Shown piece after piece: positions 47,816 to 56,712 of a DNA stretch of 64,000 nucleotides. Each line of letters begins with the position of its first letter. The stretch's first letter is position 1. The position numbers and the translations under genes are program-made. The DNA is from Oceaniglobus ichthyenteri (GTDB taxonomy: Bacteria; Pseudomonadota; Alphaproteobacteria; Rhodobacterales; Rhodobacteraceae): positions 1 through 64,000 of the forward strand of contig NZ_QAGK01000005.1 in NCBI RefSeq assembly GCF_003057885.1. The letters run 5' to 3'. A model generated the notes under the pieces. It had not been told where the DNA came from. It ran no database searches and worked only from the letters and a program-made list of their open reading frames with translations.

Positions 47816-48702
47816 TGGTTCGGTAAATCAGCGACGCGAATGGGGCCTTTTTTCGGGGGTGCCTTATAGTTCGGGTCGGGCGGCGGTGGGTTGAGAATGT
47901 TATTCACCCAGGCCTGTGCATCGGCACATCCGTCGCCCGCGGGCTGTGGTGCCTGATCAACACAACCGCGCGCGCCGCTGGGGCATTTCAGACGCACATG
48001 GAAGTGATAGTGATGCCCATACCACGGGCGCACCTTGTTCAACCACGCCTTTGAGCCACGCTCGTCATTGCACATCTGCACTTTGGCACCGGGAAAGATG
48101 AAAATCCGCGCCACGCGGGGATCGGATGCCGCCGCCTTGACGATTTCATGATGCGCCCGGGTCCAATTGCCGTTGGTATAGGCCCCGTTCGAACGGCGCA
48201 TAGAAATTGACGAAATCTTTTCTCGCTCATCGCGCGACAGATTCAACCGATTGGCAGGCAACAGCCAGATATCGGCATCCAGGCCAATTTGATGGCTGGC
48301 ATGGCCGGTCAACATCGGCCCACCGCGCGGCTGGCTGATGTCACCCACATAAATCCCGTTCCAGCCGGGCTGCTGGGCGGCCTTGCGCGACAGGGTCTGC
48401 AGGTAATCGACGGTTTCAGGGTGCCCCCAATTGCGATTGCGGCTCAGGCGCATGGCCTGCCATGTCGGGCCGGTTTCGGCCAATTGCACGCCGCCCGCCA
48501 AACACCCCTTGGCATAGGAACCATAGGGGGCGGGTGCCTGATTTGATCCAAACTGTTCGGCGCCAAACATCTGTTTGGCCAAGGCGTTGCGCGTGGCGAC
48601 ATCGGCCTGAAACGCCGGGGTAGGAAGGGCGGTGCCGGGGCGCTCGCCCCCGCCACAGGCCGCAAGAAGGCAAAGAACTGCCAGGGCGAAAATGGGTTTC
48701 AT
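47791..48702 (-). CDS. mepA: penicillin-insensitive murein endopeptidase
   Basis: MepA is a zinc LAS-type endopeptidase that cuts D-Ala to diaminopimelate crosslinks in periplasmic peptidoglycan. The 303-residue product has a lipobox-like LLAACGG at the start, so it may be lipid-anchored, then the metal motifs GHASHQIGLDAD near residue 135 and HYHFHVRL near 235. Cysteines such as KGCLAGG and RGCVDQ fit disulfides in the family. Its ATG overlaps the upstream transporter stop by 4 bases. Confidence 0.94.
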   Translation of the reverse strand: MKPIFALAVLCLLAACGGGERPGTALPTPAFQADVATRNALAKQMFGAEQFGSNQAPAPYGSYAKGCLAGGVQLAETGPTWQAMRLSRNRNWGHPETVDYLQTLSRKAAQQPGWNGIYVGDISQPRGGPMLTGHASHQIGLDADIWLLPANRLNLSRDEREKISSISMRRSNGAYTNGNWTRAHHEIVKAAASDPRVARIFIFPGAKVQMCNDERGSKAWLNKVRPWYGHHYHFHVRLKCPSGARGCVDQAPQPAGDGCADAQAWVNNILNPPPPDPNYKAPPKKGPIRVADLPNQCQAVLSR

Positions 48703-50036
48703 ACTGCTCGATCTCCGTCGGGTTTCACCCAGAGTAACAGAACAAGCCCCAATGCGAAAAGCCCAATCAGGGGGGAAACGCCAATCTGTTGGCTGCCACT
48801 GAAATAGGTGGCCGCGCCAATGGCCAATGGCGCCATGAAAGATGTGGCCTTGCCCGCAAGAGCGAACAGGCCGAATGCCTCGGTCATGCGGGCCGGGTTT
48901 GCCTGCCGCACCAACATCGTACGGCTGGCCGATTGCAACGCCCCGCCCGCCGCGCCAATGCCCACACCCACCGCCAGAAATGCCTGATCGGGCAGGTTCG
49001 ATTCGGGCGCGACCGTGATCCACAACACGGTGAGCGGCGTGATCGTGACCACAGTGATGGCCATGACGATCAGCACCAGAATACATAACACAATTACCGG
49101 TTTGGGGCCAAACGCGCTGTCGGCCCAGCCCCCGACAAAGGCAAAAACCGCCCCCGCGACAATCGCCAGAATGCCGAACATGCCCGTGTCCACCACGCTC
49201 CACCCCATGACGCCGGCGGCATAAATGCCGCCGAACGTATAAATCCCGTTCAGCGCGTCACGATAAAACATCGACGAGGCAAGATAGGCAAACAGGCTGG
49301 GGGTTCTCGGCAAGGCGCGCAGGGTGCCTTTCAGACCCCTGAGCGCCAGCATTACTGCCCCCGGGGGCGCGGGGGGGCGGCGCGGTTCGCGCACCCATAA
49401 AAAGAACGGGATCATGAAGACCGCAAACCAGATTGCCGTCAGCGGGCCGACAAACCGCGTGCCTTCGCGCGCGTCCGGGTCCAACCCAAAGGGCGGCGTA
49501 AACCCGGCAAAGGTTTTGCCCGTCGCCCCACTTTCGGCAAAAAACACCAACATGATCACCAAAGTGACCAGCCCGCCAACATATCCAAAGGCCCAGCCAT
49601 TGCCCGAAATCCGGCCCAGCCGTTCCTTCGGGCCAAGTTCGGGCAGGATCGAATTGGTGAAAATCGTTGCAAACTCCATCCCGATCAGACCAACCGCGAA
49701 AAACATCATGGTGGTGATCAGGTTGAAATCATCCGGCGCGGCAAACCAAAGCCCGCCCGCCCCCACCACGTAAAACCCTGAAAACACCCAGATCCAAGGC
49801 AACCGCCGCCCCGATGTATCGGCCAACGCGCCCAGAACCGGGGCCATTAGGGCAATCAGAATGCCTGCCGCGCCAATGCCAAACCCCCAGGCCGATTGCG
49901 CCGCCGTGCCATCGCCCAGAATTTCATTGATATAGGGGCCAAAGATGAACGTCAGCAACAGCGTGTTATAAGGCTGTGAAGCCCAGTCGAAAAAGAACCA
50001 GCCCCATATCTTTTTGCGGTTTGAAATATCGGCCAT
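48699..50036 (-). CDS. MFS transporter of the UMF1/Atg22-like family
   Basis: This 445-residue protein has about twelve membrane helices. It begins WGWFFFDWASQPYNTLLLTFIFGPY, the signature start of the UMF1 family related to yeast Atg22, and has ALADTSGRRLPWIW near residue 72. Substrate unknown, possibly amino acids or their breakdown products. It heads the leftward series of mepA, phytase-like and queuosine-transporter genes. Confidence 0.9.
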   Translation of the reverse strand: MADISNRKKIWGWFFFDWASQPYNTLLLTFIFGPYINEILGDGTAAQSAWGFGIGAAGILIALMAPVLGALADTSGRRLPWIWVFSGFYVVGAGGLWFAAPDDFNLITTMMFFAVGLIGMEFATIFTNSILPELGPKERLGRISGNGWAFGYVGGLVTLVIMLVFFAESGATGKTFAGFTPPFGLDPDAREGTRFVGPLTAIWFAVFMIPFFLWVREPRRPPAPPGAVMLALRGLKGTLRALPRTPSLFAYLASSMFYRDALNGIYTFGGIYAAGVMGWSVVDTGMFGILAIVAGAVFAFVGGWADSAFGPKPVIVLCILVLIVMAITVVTITPLTVLWITVAPESNLPDQAFLAVGVGIGAAGGALQSASRTMLVRQANPARMTEAFGLFALAGKATSFMAPLAIGAATYFSGSQQIGVSPLIGLFALGLVLLLWVKPDGDRAV

Positions 50037-50107
50037 TCATGCCCCCCGGATTCATGCGGATAAAACCCGCATCGCAGGGGTGAAGCAATGGCAAAGGTTG
50101 CCTTGGG

Positions 50108-50638
50108 TCAGGTCAGGGGCGGCCAGGGGCGCTGTGCCTCGGCCATGGTCCAGGCGGCAACCCAATCGGGCAAGGGCGGGCTGACCGGATCAACGCCCAA
50201 AGCGGCGGCGGCCTCGGCCATGGGAACAAGGCCCTGTTGCCCCGTCACCGCCGTGCGAAACAAGGCGTTGCTGGTGCAATCACCGTTGCGCCACATGGAT
50301 TGCTCCATATACAGGAACCGCGCATCCCAGCCCAGAATGCGGGTGCGCATTTCAAACCGGTGAAACATCCGCACCCTGCGACGATAGCGCACGGAACTGC
50401 CCGCCACCGTGCCCGCCCAGCGTTCGGCGCGCATCACCTTGATTGCGCCGGTCCGTTGAAACAGCGCAAAGCGGCCCAGATCATACAGGGTCAGAGTGCG
50501 GCCATTGTTCATTTCCCGCCAGACATCAATGTCTTGCGGCCAACAGATGTGGTGCGACACATGGGTTTCAAACAAACCCAGGGGCGGCGCGTTGCGATGA
50601 ACCAACAGCTCTTTGGCCAGGCGGATGACGGGATACAT
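50108..50638 (-). CDS. hotdog-fold acyl-CoA thioesterase-like protein
   Basis: This 176-residue protein is of the YbgC/4-hydroxybenzoyl-CoA thioesterase-like class. The catalytic-type motif SHHICWPQDIDVWREMNNGRTLTLYDLGRFA near residue 30 and the following beta strands (AGSSVRYRRRVRMFHRFEMRTRILGWD) fit the hotdog fold. A likely substrate is an acyl-CoA; specificity unknown. The ATG at 50638 has an AAAGGAG site. It is divergent from yggT. Confidence 0.85.
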   Translation of the reverse strand: MYPVIRLAKELLVHRNAPPLGLFETHVSHHICWPQDIDVWREMNNGRTLTLYDLGRFALFQRTGAIKVMRAERWAGTVAGSSVRYRRRVRMFHRFEMRTRILGWDARFLYMEQSMWRNGDCTSNALFRTAVTGQQGLVPMAEAAAALGVDPVSPPLPDWVAAWTMAEAQRPWPPLT

Positions 50639-50765
50639 CAGGGCTCCTTTTGCGGTGGTTTCGGGCCGGGTGACGCAAACGTCAAGGCGCGACGTGGCGG
50701 CACATGCTTGCCCCCGGCGTGCCGGATGGCTAGGTGTTTGGCAACTGAAACCAGGCGGGTGGCCC

Positions 50766-51053
50766 ATGACTTCGATTTTTCAAATCCTGATGCTGATCCT
50801 TGATGTGGTGTGGTTTATCATGATCGCGCATATCATCATGTCATGGCTGATCAACTTTCAGGTGCTCAACCTCGGGCAACCTCTTGTCGCGCAAATCTGG
50901 TATGGGCTGAACCGGTTGCTTGAGCCGATTTACGGCCCGATCCGGCGGGTTTTGCCGGACATGGGGGGCCTGGATCTGGCGCCCTTGGTCACACTGATCG
51001 GAATTTATGCGGCGCAGATCATTCTGTCTAACAATGCGGCGGCGTTTTATTAA
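50766..51053 (+). CDS. YggT-family membrane protein
   Basis: This 95-residue protein has two hydrophobic helices (about 3-26 and 70-90) and the family motif IMSWLINF-like WFIMIAHIIMSWL with a following NRLLEPIYGPIRRVLPDMGGLDLAPLV block. YggT proteins occur near cell-division or osmotic-stress genes; precise role unknown. The start has a GGCGGGTGG site. A repeat-hairpin follows. Confidence 0.9.
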   Translation: MTSIFQILMLILDVVWFIMIAHIIMSWLINFQVLNLGQPLVAQIWYGLNRLLEPIYGPIRRVLPDMGGLDLAPLVTLIGIYAAQIILSNNAAAFY

Positions 51054-51061
51054 CGCGACGA

Positions 51062-51112
51062 TGCGAGGGGCCGGCCCCTCGCGCTCCCCGGGATATTTTT
51101 AAAACGAAAATG
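51062..51112 (+). repeat. dispersed hairpin repeat with CCCCGGGATATTT core, copy 2; probable terminator of yggT
   Basis: The stem GCGAGGGG/CCCCTCGC (loop CCGG) lies 10 bases after the yggT stop and is followed by CTCCCCGGGATATTTTTAAAACGAAAATGA. It shares CCCCGGGATATTT and the AAA-rich tail with 37511-37558. The T run here follows a few bases after the stem, so it can terminate yggT. Confidence 0.6.
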
Positions 51113-51162
51113 AACACGGGCGTGTCAAGCTGTGTTCGTTTCACAAGAAACAAGCGTAATTC

Positions 51163-53211
51163 ATGACCCAAGCCACCGACCTTTTGTCATCCGTCTTTGG
51201 ATTTCCGGCATTTCGCCCCGGTCAGGCCGAAATCGTTGACGCGGTCACGGCGGGCGAGAACACGTTGGCGATCATGCCCACGGGGGGTGGAAAATCACTG
51301 TGTTTTCAACTGCCTGCCCTGTGCCGGGACGGGGTGACGGTGGTGATTTCACCACTGATCGCGCTGATGCGTGATCAGGTGCGGGGATTGCGCGAAGCAG
51401 GGGTTATGGCGGGGGCGCTGACCTCGGGCAATACCGAGGAAGAAACCGATGAGGTGTTCGCCGCCTTGAATGCGGGCGAGATGAAGCTGTTGTATATGGC
51501 ACCCGAACGGCTGGCGCTGGGCAATACGGTCGGGATGTTGCGCCGGATCGGAGTGGGGTTGATTGCCGTGGACGAAGCCCATTGTGTTTCGCAATGGGGC
51601 CATGATTTCAGGCCTGATTACCTGGCCATCGGGGATTTGCGCCGCACCCTTGATGTGCCTTTGGCCGCCTTTACCGCCACCGCCGATGAAGAAACCCGTT
51701 GCGAAATCGTGCAACGGCTGTTTGATGGGGTGGCGCCGCGCCTGTTCATGGGCGGATTTGACCGGCCCAACATTCACCTGGCCTTTGCGCCCAAGGACGG
51801 GCCGCGCAAGCAGATCCTGACCTATGCGGCGGCGCGCCGGGGGCAATCGGGCATCGTTTATTGCTCATCCCGGGCCAAAACCGCCGATCTGGCCAAGGCC
51901 CTGCGCGATGAGGGGCACAATGCCTGCCACTATCATGGAGCAATGGACCCGGCCGAGCGGCGCGAGGTTGAGCGGCGGTTTTCGCAAGAGGACGGGTTGA
52001 TCGTGACCGCCACGGTGGCCTTTGGCATGGGGGTGGACAAGCCCGACATCCGCTGGGTGGCCCATGCCGACCTGCCCAAAAGCATCGAAAGTTATTATCA
52101 GGAGATCGGCCGGGCCGGACGCGACGGCGCGCCTGCGGAAACCATGACGCTGTATGGCCCCGAAGACATCCGCCTGCGCCGCACCCAGATTGACGAAGGG
52201 CTGGCCCCCAATGACCGCAAGACCGCCGATCATGGGCGGTTGAACGCGCTGTTGGGATTGGCCGAGGCATTGGGGTGTCGACGGCAGCAATTGCTGGGGT
52301 ATTTTGGCGAAACCTCGGGCCCCTGTGGCAATTGCGATCTGTGCGATACCGCGCCCGATGTGTTTGACGGCACCACCGCCGTGCGCATGGCGCTTTCGGC
52401 GATCCTGCGCACTGATGAGTATTTCGGGGCCGGGCATCTGATTGACATTGTGATGGGCAATGCCACGGCCAAGGTGAAACAGCGCGGCCACGAACATCTG
52501 CCAACCTTTGGCGTTGGCAAAGAGTATTCTAAAGGTCAGTGGCAAGCGATTTTCCGGCAGATGATGGGCCGCGATCTGGTGCGCCCCGACCCCGAACGCC
52601 ATGGGGCATTGCGCATGACCGAAGGCGCGCGCCCGATCCTGCGTGGTGAGGCGCAGATTGATCTGCGCCGCGATGTGATCAAGGCGGCACAATCGGCCCG
52701 CCCCGCGGTCAAGGCCATGGTCAGCGATGAAGATGCGCCGCTTTTGTCGGCGCTGAAGGCGAAACGCCGCGCCCTGGCCGAGGCACAGCGCGTACCCGCC
52801 TATGTGATTTTTGCCGATCGCACCCTTGTGGAGATGGCCGAACAGCGGCCCAAGACCCTGGATCAGATGGCGGGCATCACTGGCGTGGGCGCGAAAAAGC
52901 TGGAACGCTACGGCGCGACATTTCTGGAGGTGATCACCGGCGCCGCCCCCGCCGTCATGCACCCCACGCGGCGCAAATTGGCCGGGCGTGATGCCGGGGC
53001 GCTGTTTGATGCGTTGAACGATGTGCAATTGCGCCTGGCGCGGGGGCCAGACGGGATCGACAAACCGTTGTCATGCACGAATACAACGCTGAAATGGATC
53101 GCCGAAAAGCGGCCCGGCACCTTGGATGATCTTGGGCGGGTTCCGGGCATGGGTGCCTTGAAGGTCGAACGGTTCGGCGATGCATTTCTCGAGGTGCTTT
53201 TGACGGAATAG
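51163..53211 (+). CDS. recQ: ATP-dependent DNA helicase RecQ with two HRDC domains
   Basis: RecQ unwinds DNA 3'-5' during recombination and replication repair. The 682-residue product has Walker A MPTGGGKSLCF near residue 43, the VDEAHCVSQWGHDFRPDY (DEAH) motif II near 135, the GRAGRDG motif VI near 325, and a zinc site CRRQQ...CGNCDLC near 370-396. After a winged-helix domain, two HRDC domains follow (about 530-590 and 610-680), each ending TGVGAKKLERYG/PGMGALKVERFG. Most RecQ proteins have one. Confidence 0.95.
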   Translation: MTQATDLLSSVFGFPAFRPGQAEIVDAVTAGENTLAIMPTGGGKSLCFQLPALCRDGVTVVISPLIALMRDQVRGLREAGVMAGALTSGNTEEETDEVFAALNAGEMKLLYMAPERLALGNTVGMLRRIGVGLIAVDEAHCVSQWGHDFRPDYLAIGDLRRTLDVPLAAFTATADEETRCEIVQRLFDGVAPRLFMGGFDRPNIHLAFAPKDGPRKQILTYAAARRGQSGIVYCSSRAKTADLAKALRDEGHNACHYHGAMDPAERREVERRFSQEDGLIVTATVAFGMGVDKPDIRWVAHADLPKSIESYYQEIGRAGRDGAPAETMTLYGPEDIRLRRTQIDEGLAPNDRKTADHGRLNALLGLAEALGCRRQQLLGYFGETSGPCGNCDLCDTAPDVFDGTTAVRMALSAILRTDEYFGAGHLIDIVMGNATAKVKQRGHEHLPTFGVGKEYSKGQWQAIFRQMMGRDLVRPDPERHGALRMTEGARPILRGEAQIDLRRDVIKAAQSARPAVKAMVSDEDAPLLSALKAKRRALAEAQRVPAYVIFADRTLVEMAEQRPKTLDQMAGITGVGAKKLERYGATFLEVITGAAPAVMHPTRRKLAGRDAGALFDALNDVQLRLARGPDGIDKPLSCTNTTLKWIAEKRPGTLDDLGRVPGMGALKVERFGDAFLEVLLTE

Positions 53212-53333
53212 CGGACCCGAAGGCACGGATTTTCATAAATTATTGATAAAGGGCCGCGCGCGGGCTATCTGCCTTGGTTGCCACATTATCATCCCCCCGA
53301 CCGATCACCGCGAAAGAAAAGTGAGAGCCTGAA

Positions 53334-54092
53334 ATGTTGATTTTGCTATCCCCGGCCAAGAATTTGAATGAGGTTCAGGCCGCAGGGCGCGCAACCACCG
53401 TTCCACGATTTCTTGACCAGGCCGAGGAGCTGCACAAGGTGATGCTGACCTGGTCAGAGGACCAGATTGCGGATCTGATGAAGGTTTCCCCGAAAATCGC
53501 GCGTCTGAATGCCGAGCGTATTTCACAGTGGTCGCGCGATTCCGGGGCAGCACAGGCCGCCGCCGATATGTTTGATGGCGATGTGTATCGACATCTGGAA
53601 ATGGCCACCTTGGGCGAGGATGGGCGCGCCGAGGCGGCGCTGAGACTGCGCATTTTGTCGGGGCTTTATGGGTTGTTGCGCCCCGGCGATGATATCTGCC
53701 CCTATCGGTTGGAAATGGGGCGCAAACTGCCCGGGCATCCGGCCGGGACGCTGTACAAATTCTGGGGAACGAAAATTGCCGACGCTTTGGTAAAAGACGC
53801 GGCCACACTTCAGACTGACACGATCTTGAACCTTGCATCGGATGAATATTCCAAATCCGTTGACCGGACTGCCTTGGGGGGCTTGCGCTGGGTTTCGCCC
53901 CGGTTCGAGGAAGAGCGACAGGGGCGGCGCAAAGTCATCGCGTTTTCCGCAAAACGCGCCAGGGGGGCGATGGCGCGCTGGGTTCTTGAGAACCGGCATA
54001 CGGACCCACGCGAACTGGCGCAGTTTGAAATGGGCGGGTATGCGTTTGATACGGACACCTCGACGTCGGAGTGTCCGGTTTTCGTGCGGTAA
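53334..54092 (+). CDS. yaaA: peroxide stress protein YaaA
   Basis: YaaA (DUF328) lowers free iron and DNA damage during hydrogen peroxide stress. The 252-residue product has the start LILLSPAKNLNE and the core YGLLRPGDDICPYRLEMGRKL, a LASDEYSKSV block near residue 170 and KVIAFSAKRARGAMARW. It has a GTGAGAG-type start context and is the last gene before the convergent kinase. Confidence 0.94.
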   Translation: MLILLSPAKNLNEVQAAGRATTVPRFLDQAEELHKVMLTWSEDQIADLMKVSPKIARLNAERISQWSRDSGAAQAAADMFDGDVYRHLEMATLGEDGRAEAALRLRILSGLYGLLRPGDDICPYRLEMGRKLPGHPAGTLYKFWGTKIADALVKDAATLQTDTILNLASDEYSKSVDRTALGGLRWVSPRFEEERQGRRKVIAFSAKRARGAMARWVLENRHTDPRELAQFEMGGYAFDTDTSTSECPVFVR

Positions 54093-54112
54093 CCGATGCG
54101 GTATTTGCGCCG

Positions 54113-56560
54113 TCAGGTCACGCCCTGACCGGCGCCGCGCACGGTTTCGATATGGCCCACCAACGCCGCCCGGCTAAGCGGTTTTGACAGGTGATGATCA
54201 ATCCCTGCGGCGGCAATCTCTTTTTTGTCGCTGTCCATGGCATGGGCCGTCATCGCGACGATGGGGGTGTGGGGCAGACCCTGTTCCGCCTCATGGGCGC
54301 GAATGCGGCGCGCCGCCTCGCGGCCATCCATGCCCGGCATTGAAATATCCATGAAAATTAACTGTGGCTGTCGTGCGATGAACGCCTCAACCGCATCAGC
54401 GCCATTGGATACGATCTGCAGATCGATATTCGCGGTTTTCAGCATTTTTTCAAGAACCAGTTGATTGGTGCGATTATCCTCGGCCGCAAGAACATGAATC
54501 GGGCCCGGCGCGGCCTGTTTTGCCGCTGCGGGCTGGGCCAGATCGGCCAGGGCGTTCAACGTTTCAACCAGAACGCCGCGGGGCACCGGATAGACCAACC
54601 GTTTGGCAAACCCATCCTGGCCCGTCACGTTGAGGGCGGGATCACAGGTGATCAGCACTGATGCGCCCTGCCCGCTCGGCCCTTGGCCATCGGACAGCGA
54701 AAGAACGATACTGTCGGCAGGCATGGACCGGGGCGGCGTTTCATCAATGCGGACGGTCAGCCCCAAATGTGCAAGATGTGCCGCCAGATCATCGCGTATC
54801 TCGCCCTTGGGCCCGCAGATATGAACCTGTTCCAGATGATCGTGCAGTTTCACTGCCTCAGGCTGTTTGTCGGCGGGGCCGAGCGGCAGATCGACTGTGA
54901 AACAGCTGCCTTTCCCCAGGGTGGATGTCACCGCGATTGTCCCGCCCATCAGCGCGACCAACTGTCGGCAAATCGCCAGGCCCAGACCGGTGCCATCGAA
55001 ACTGCGGTTTCTGTCGTCTTCAACCTGATTGAACTCGCCAAATATATGCTCAAGCTTGTCTTCGGGGATGCCGATGCCTGTATCGCTGACCTCAATCCGA
55101 ACGGTGGTGCCGGGGGCCGGCGTTACGCGGATTGCAACGCGCCCGGCCTCGGTAAACTTTAACGCATTTCCCAAAAGATTGGTCAGAATCTGCCGCACCC
55201 GCCCACCATCGCCGTTTACCATGATTGGCTGATCCGGATGGAAGGACGCCAATAATTTGATCGGTTGACCGGAAATTGTGGGCTTCAACAGGCGCACCAC
55301 ATCCAACAGACAGTCCTCAAGGTTGAAAGGCGCGCTGAGCATTTCTGTGTGGTTTGCCTCGATCTTTGAAAAATCCAGGATGTCGTTCAGGGTGGCCAGC
55401 AGTGTTGCGCCAGACGTGCGGATTGTATCGACATAAAGGGTTTGTTCTGGGGTCAGGGCGCTGCCGCTCAGCAGATCGGCCATGCCGACCACACCATTCA
55501 TCGGCGTGCGGATTTCATGGCTCATATTGGCCAGAAACGCCGATTTGGCCCGGTTTGCCGCCTCGGCGCGCTGACGCTCGGCCTCAAGGGCGGCGTGCTG
55601 TTTCTTGATTTCGGTGATGTCCATGCGCAGACCGACGCGCCCGCCATCGGGCGTTGCCTGTTCCAGAATCCGCAACCAACGGCCATCGGCCAATTGCTGT
55701 TCGACCACGCCATCCGCGCGGCGATGTTCGCTCATCCGCTCTTCAAGCCATTGTTCTTCGCGGCCCAACGCATCGGCAATCTGGCCGCGCGCCATGCTGA
55801 ACCGCAAAATCGCCTCGAACGTTGTGCCATAGGGCACGTCAGAGTCTGACATATCATACATGGTGCGGTATTGCGCATTGCACATTACCATCCGATCCTC
55901 TTGATCAAACAGCACAAAACCATCGGGAATCGTTTCAACCGCGGCCCACATGCGCAACTGATCGGTCTGGTTGATGCCCAGGGTCACGGTGCCGCCTTCG
56001 GGGGTGCGCCGATCCATCAATTTGACGAACTGACCATTCCAAAGCCGCAAGATCATCGATTCCGGTTGATCGTCTTGCCACCGCCGCAACATTGCATCGA
56101 TCCACGCATCGGCGGGGCCCTGGGGGTCGATGATGCCTTCTTCCACCAGAATATGAGTGATTTCACGGTAACTTATGCCGGGGCGCACGCAGTCCAGCCC
56201 ATCAAAAATCGCCAGATACGCCTTGTTCGCCACCACCAGTTTATCCGCATCGTCAAACACCGCAAATCCATCGCGCACGGATTGCAGGGCCGACCATAAT
56301 CGCCCCTGCGCCAACTCGGCCTCGCTATTTGCACGGGCCAGATCCGTGCGAACCTGATCGTATTCCGCGTGCAGGTCTTCGGTCTGGGTTTGAATCATCT
56401 CCATTTCTTCGCGTTTGGCCACAATCTGCCCGGTCAGGGCGCGGGCGTGATCGGCCAGCTTCTTATTGGCCGACTTCAATTCCCGCTGGCGCATTTCCAG
56501 CAATCGTTCGGCCGCCAACCGGGCGCGCCGTTCATTTGCAAGAAGCGTTGCAGTATCCAT
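54113..56560 (-). CDS. hybrid sensor histidine kinase with two PAS domains and a receiver
   Basis: This 815-residue soluble kinase has an N-terminal coiled coil (1-90, heptad Leu/Glu), two PAS-like domains (about 90-195 and 205-315), a HisKA domain with the H-box FLANMSHEIRTPMNG (His348), a HATPase domain (N-box, DTGIGIPEDKL G1, and FDGTGLGLAI G2), and a C-terminal receiver with phospho-acceptor Asp738 in LIFMDISMPGMDG. There is no membrane segment, so it senses an internal cue. No cognate regulator gene is beside it; the signal is unknown. Confidence 0.93.
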   Translation of the reverse strand: MDTATLLANERRARLAAERLLEMRQRELKSANKKLADHARALTGQIVAKREEMEMIQTQTEDLHAEYDQVRTDLARANSEAELAQGRLWSALQSVRDGFAVFDDADKLVVANKAYLAIFDGLDCVRPGISYREITHILVEEGIIDPQGPADAWIDAMLRRWQDDQPESMILRLWNGQFVKLMDRRTPEGGTVTLGINQTDQLRMWAAVETIPDGFVLFDQEDRMVMCNAQYRTMYDMSDSDVPYGTTFEAILRFSMARGQIADALGREEQWLEERMSEHRRADGVVEQQLADGRWLRILEQATPDGGRVGLRMDITEIKKQHAALEAERQRAEAANRAKSAFLANMSHEIRTPMNGVVGMADLLSGSALTPEQTLYVDTIRTSGATLLATLNDILDFSKIEANHTEMLSAPFNLEDCLLDVVRLLKPTISGQPIKLLASFHPDQPIMVNGDGGRVRQILTNLLGNALKFTEAGRVAIRVTPAPGTTVRIEVSDTGIGIPEDKLEHIFGEFNQVEDDRNRSFDGTGLGLAICRQLVALMGGTIAVTSTLGKGSCFTVDLPLGPADKQPEAVKLHDHLEQVHICGPKGEIRDDLAAHLAHLGLTVRIDETPPRSMPADSIVLSLSDGQGPSGQGASVLITCDPALNVTGQDGFAKRLVYPVPRGVLVETLNALADLAQPAAAKQAAPGPIHVLAAEDNRTNQLVLEKMLKTANIDLQIVSNGADAVEAFIARQPQLIFMDISMPGMDGREAARRIRAHEAEQGLPHTPIVAMTAHAMDSDKKEIAAAGIDHHLSKPLSRAALVGHIETVRGAGQGVT

Positions 56561-56712
56561 AAAAAATGTGCCCTGATCGACAAATTAACGATTGTTCATC
56601 CAGTCTTCGACGATTTGTGTAAACATCGTCTTAAACCCGGCATCACGGTTCGCTTGTCAGAGGGGGCAGGGCTGTGTCAGCATGGGCAGATTATCGTTGC
56701 ATGAGGTTCCCC

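Noticed and set aside
51138-51151. GTTTC-ACAA-GAAAC palindrome before recQ
   Set aside because: Only 5-base arms. It does not match the alphaproteobacterial LexA site spacing, so it is not called as an SOS box.
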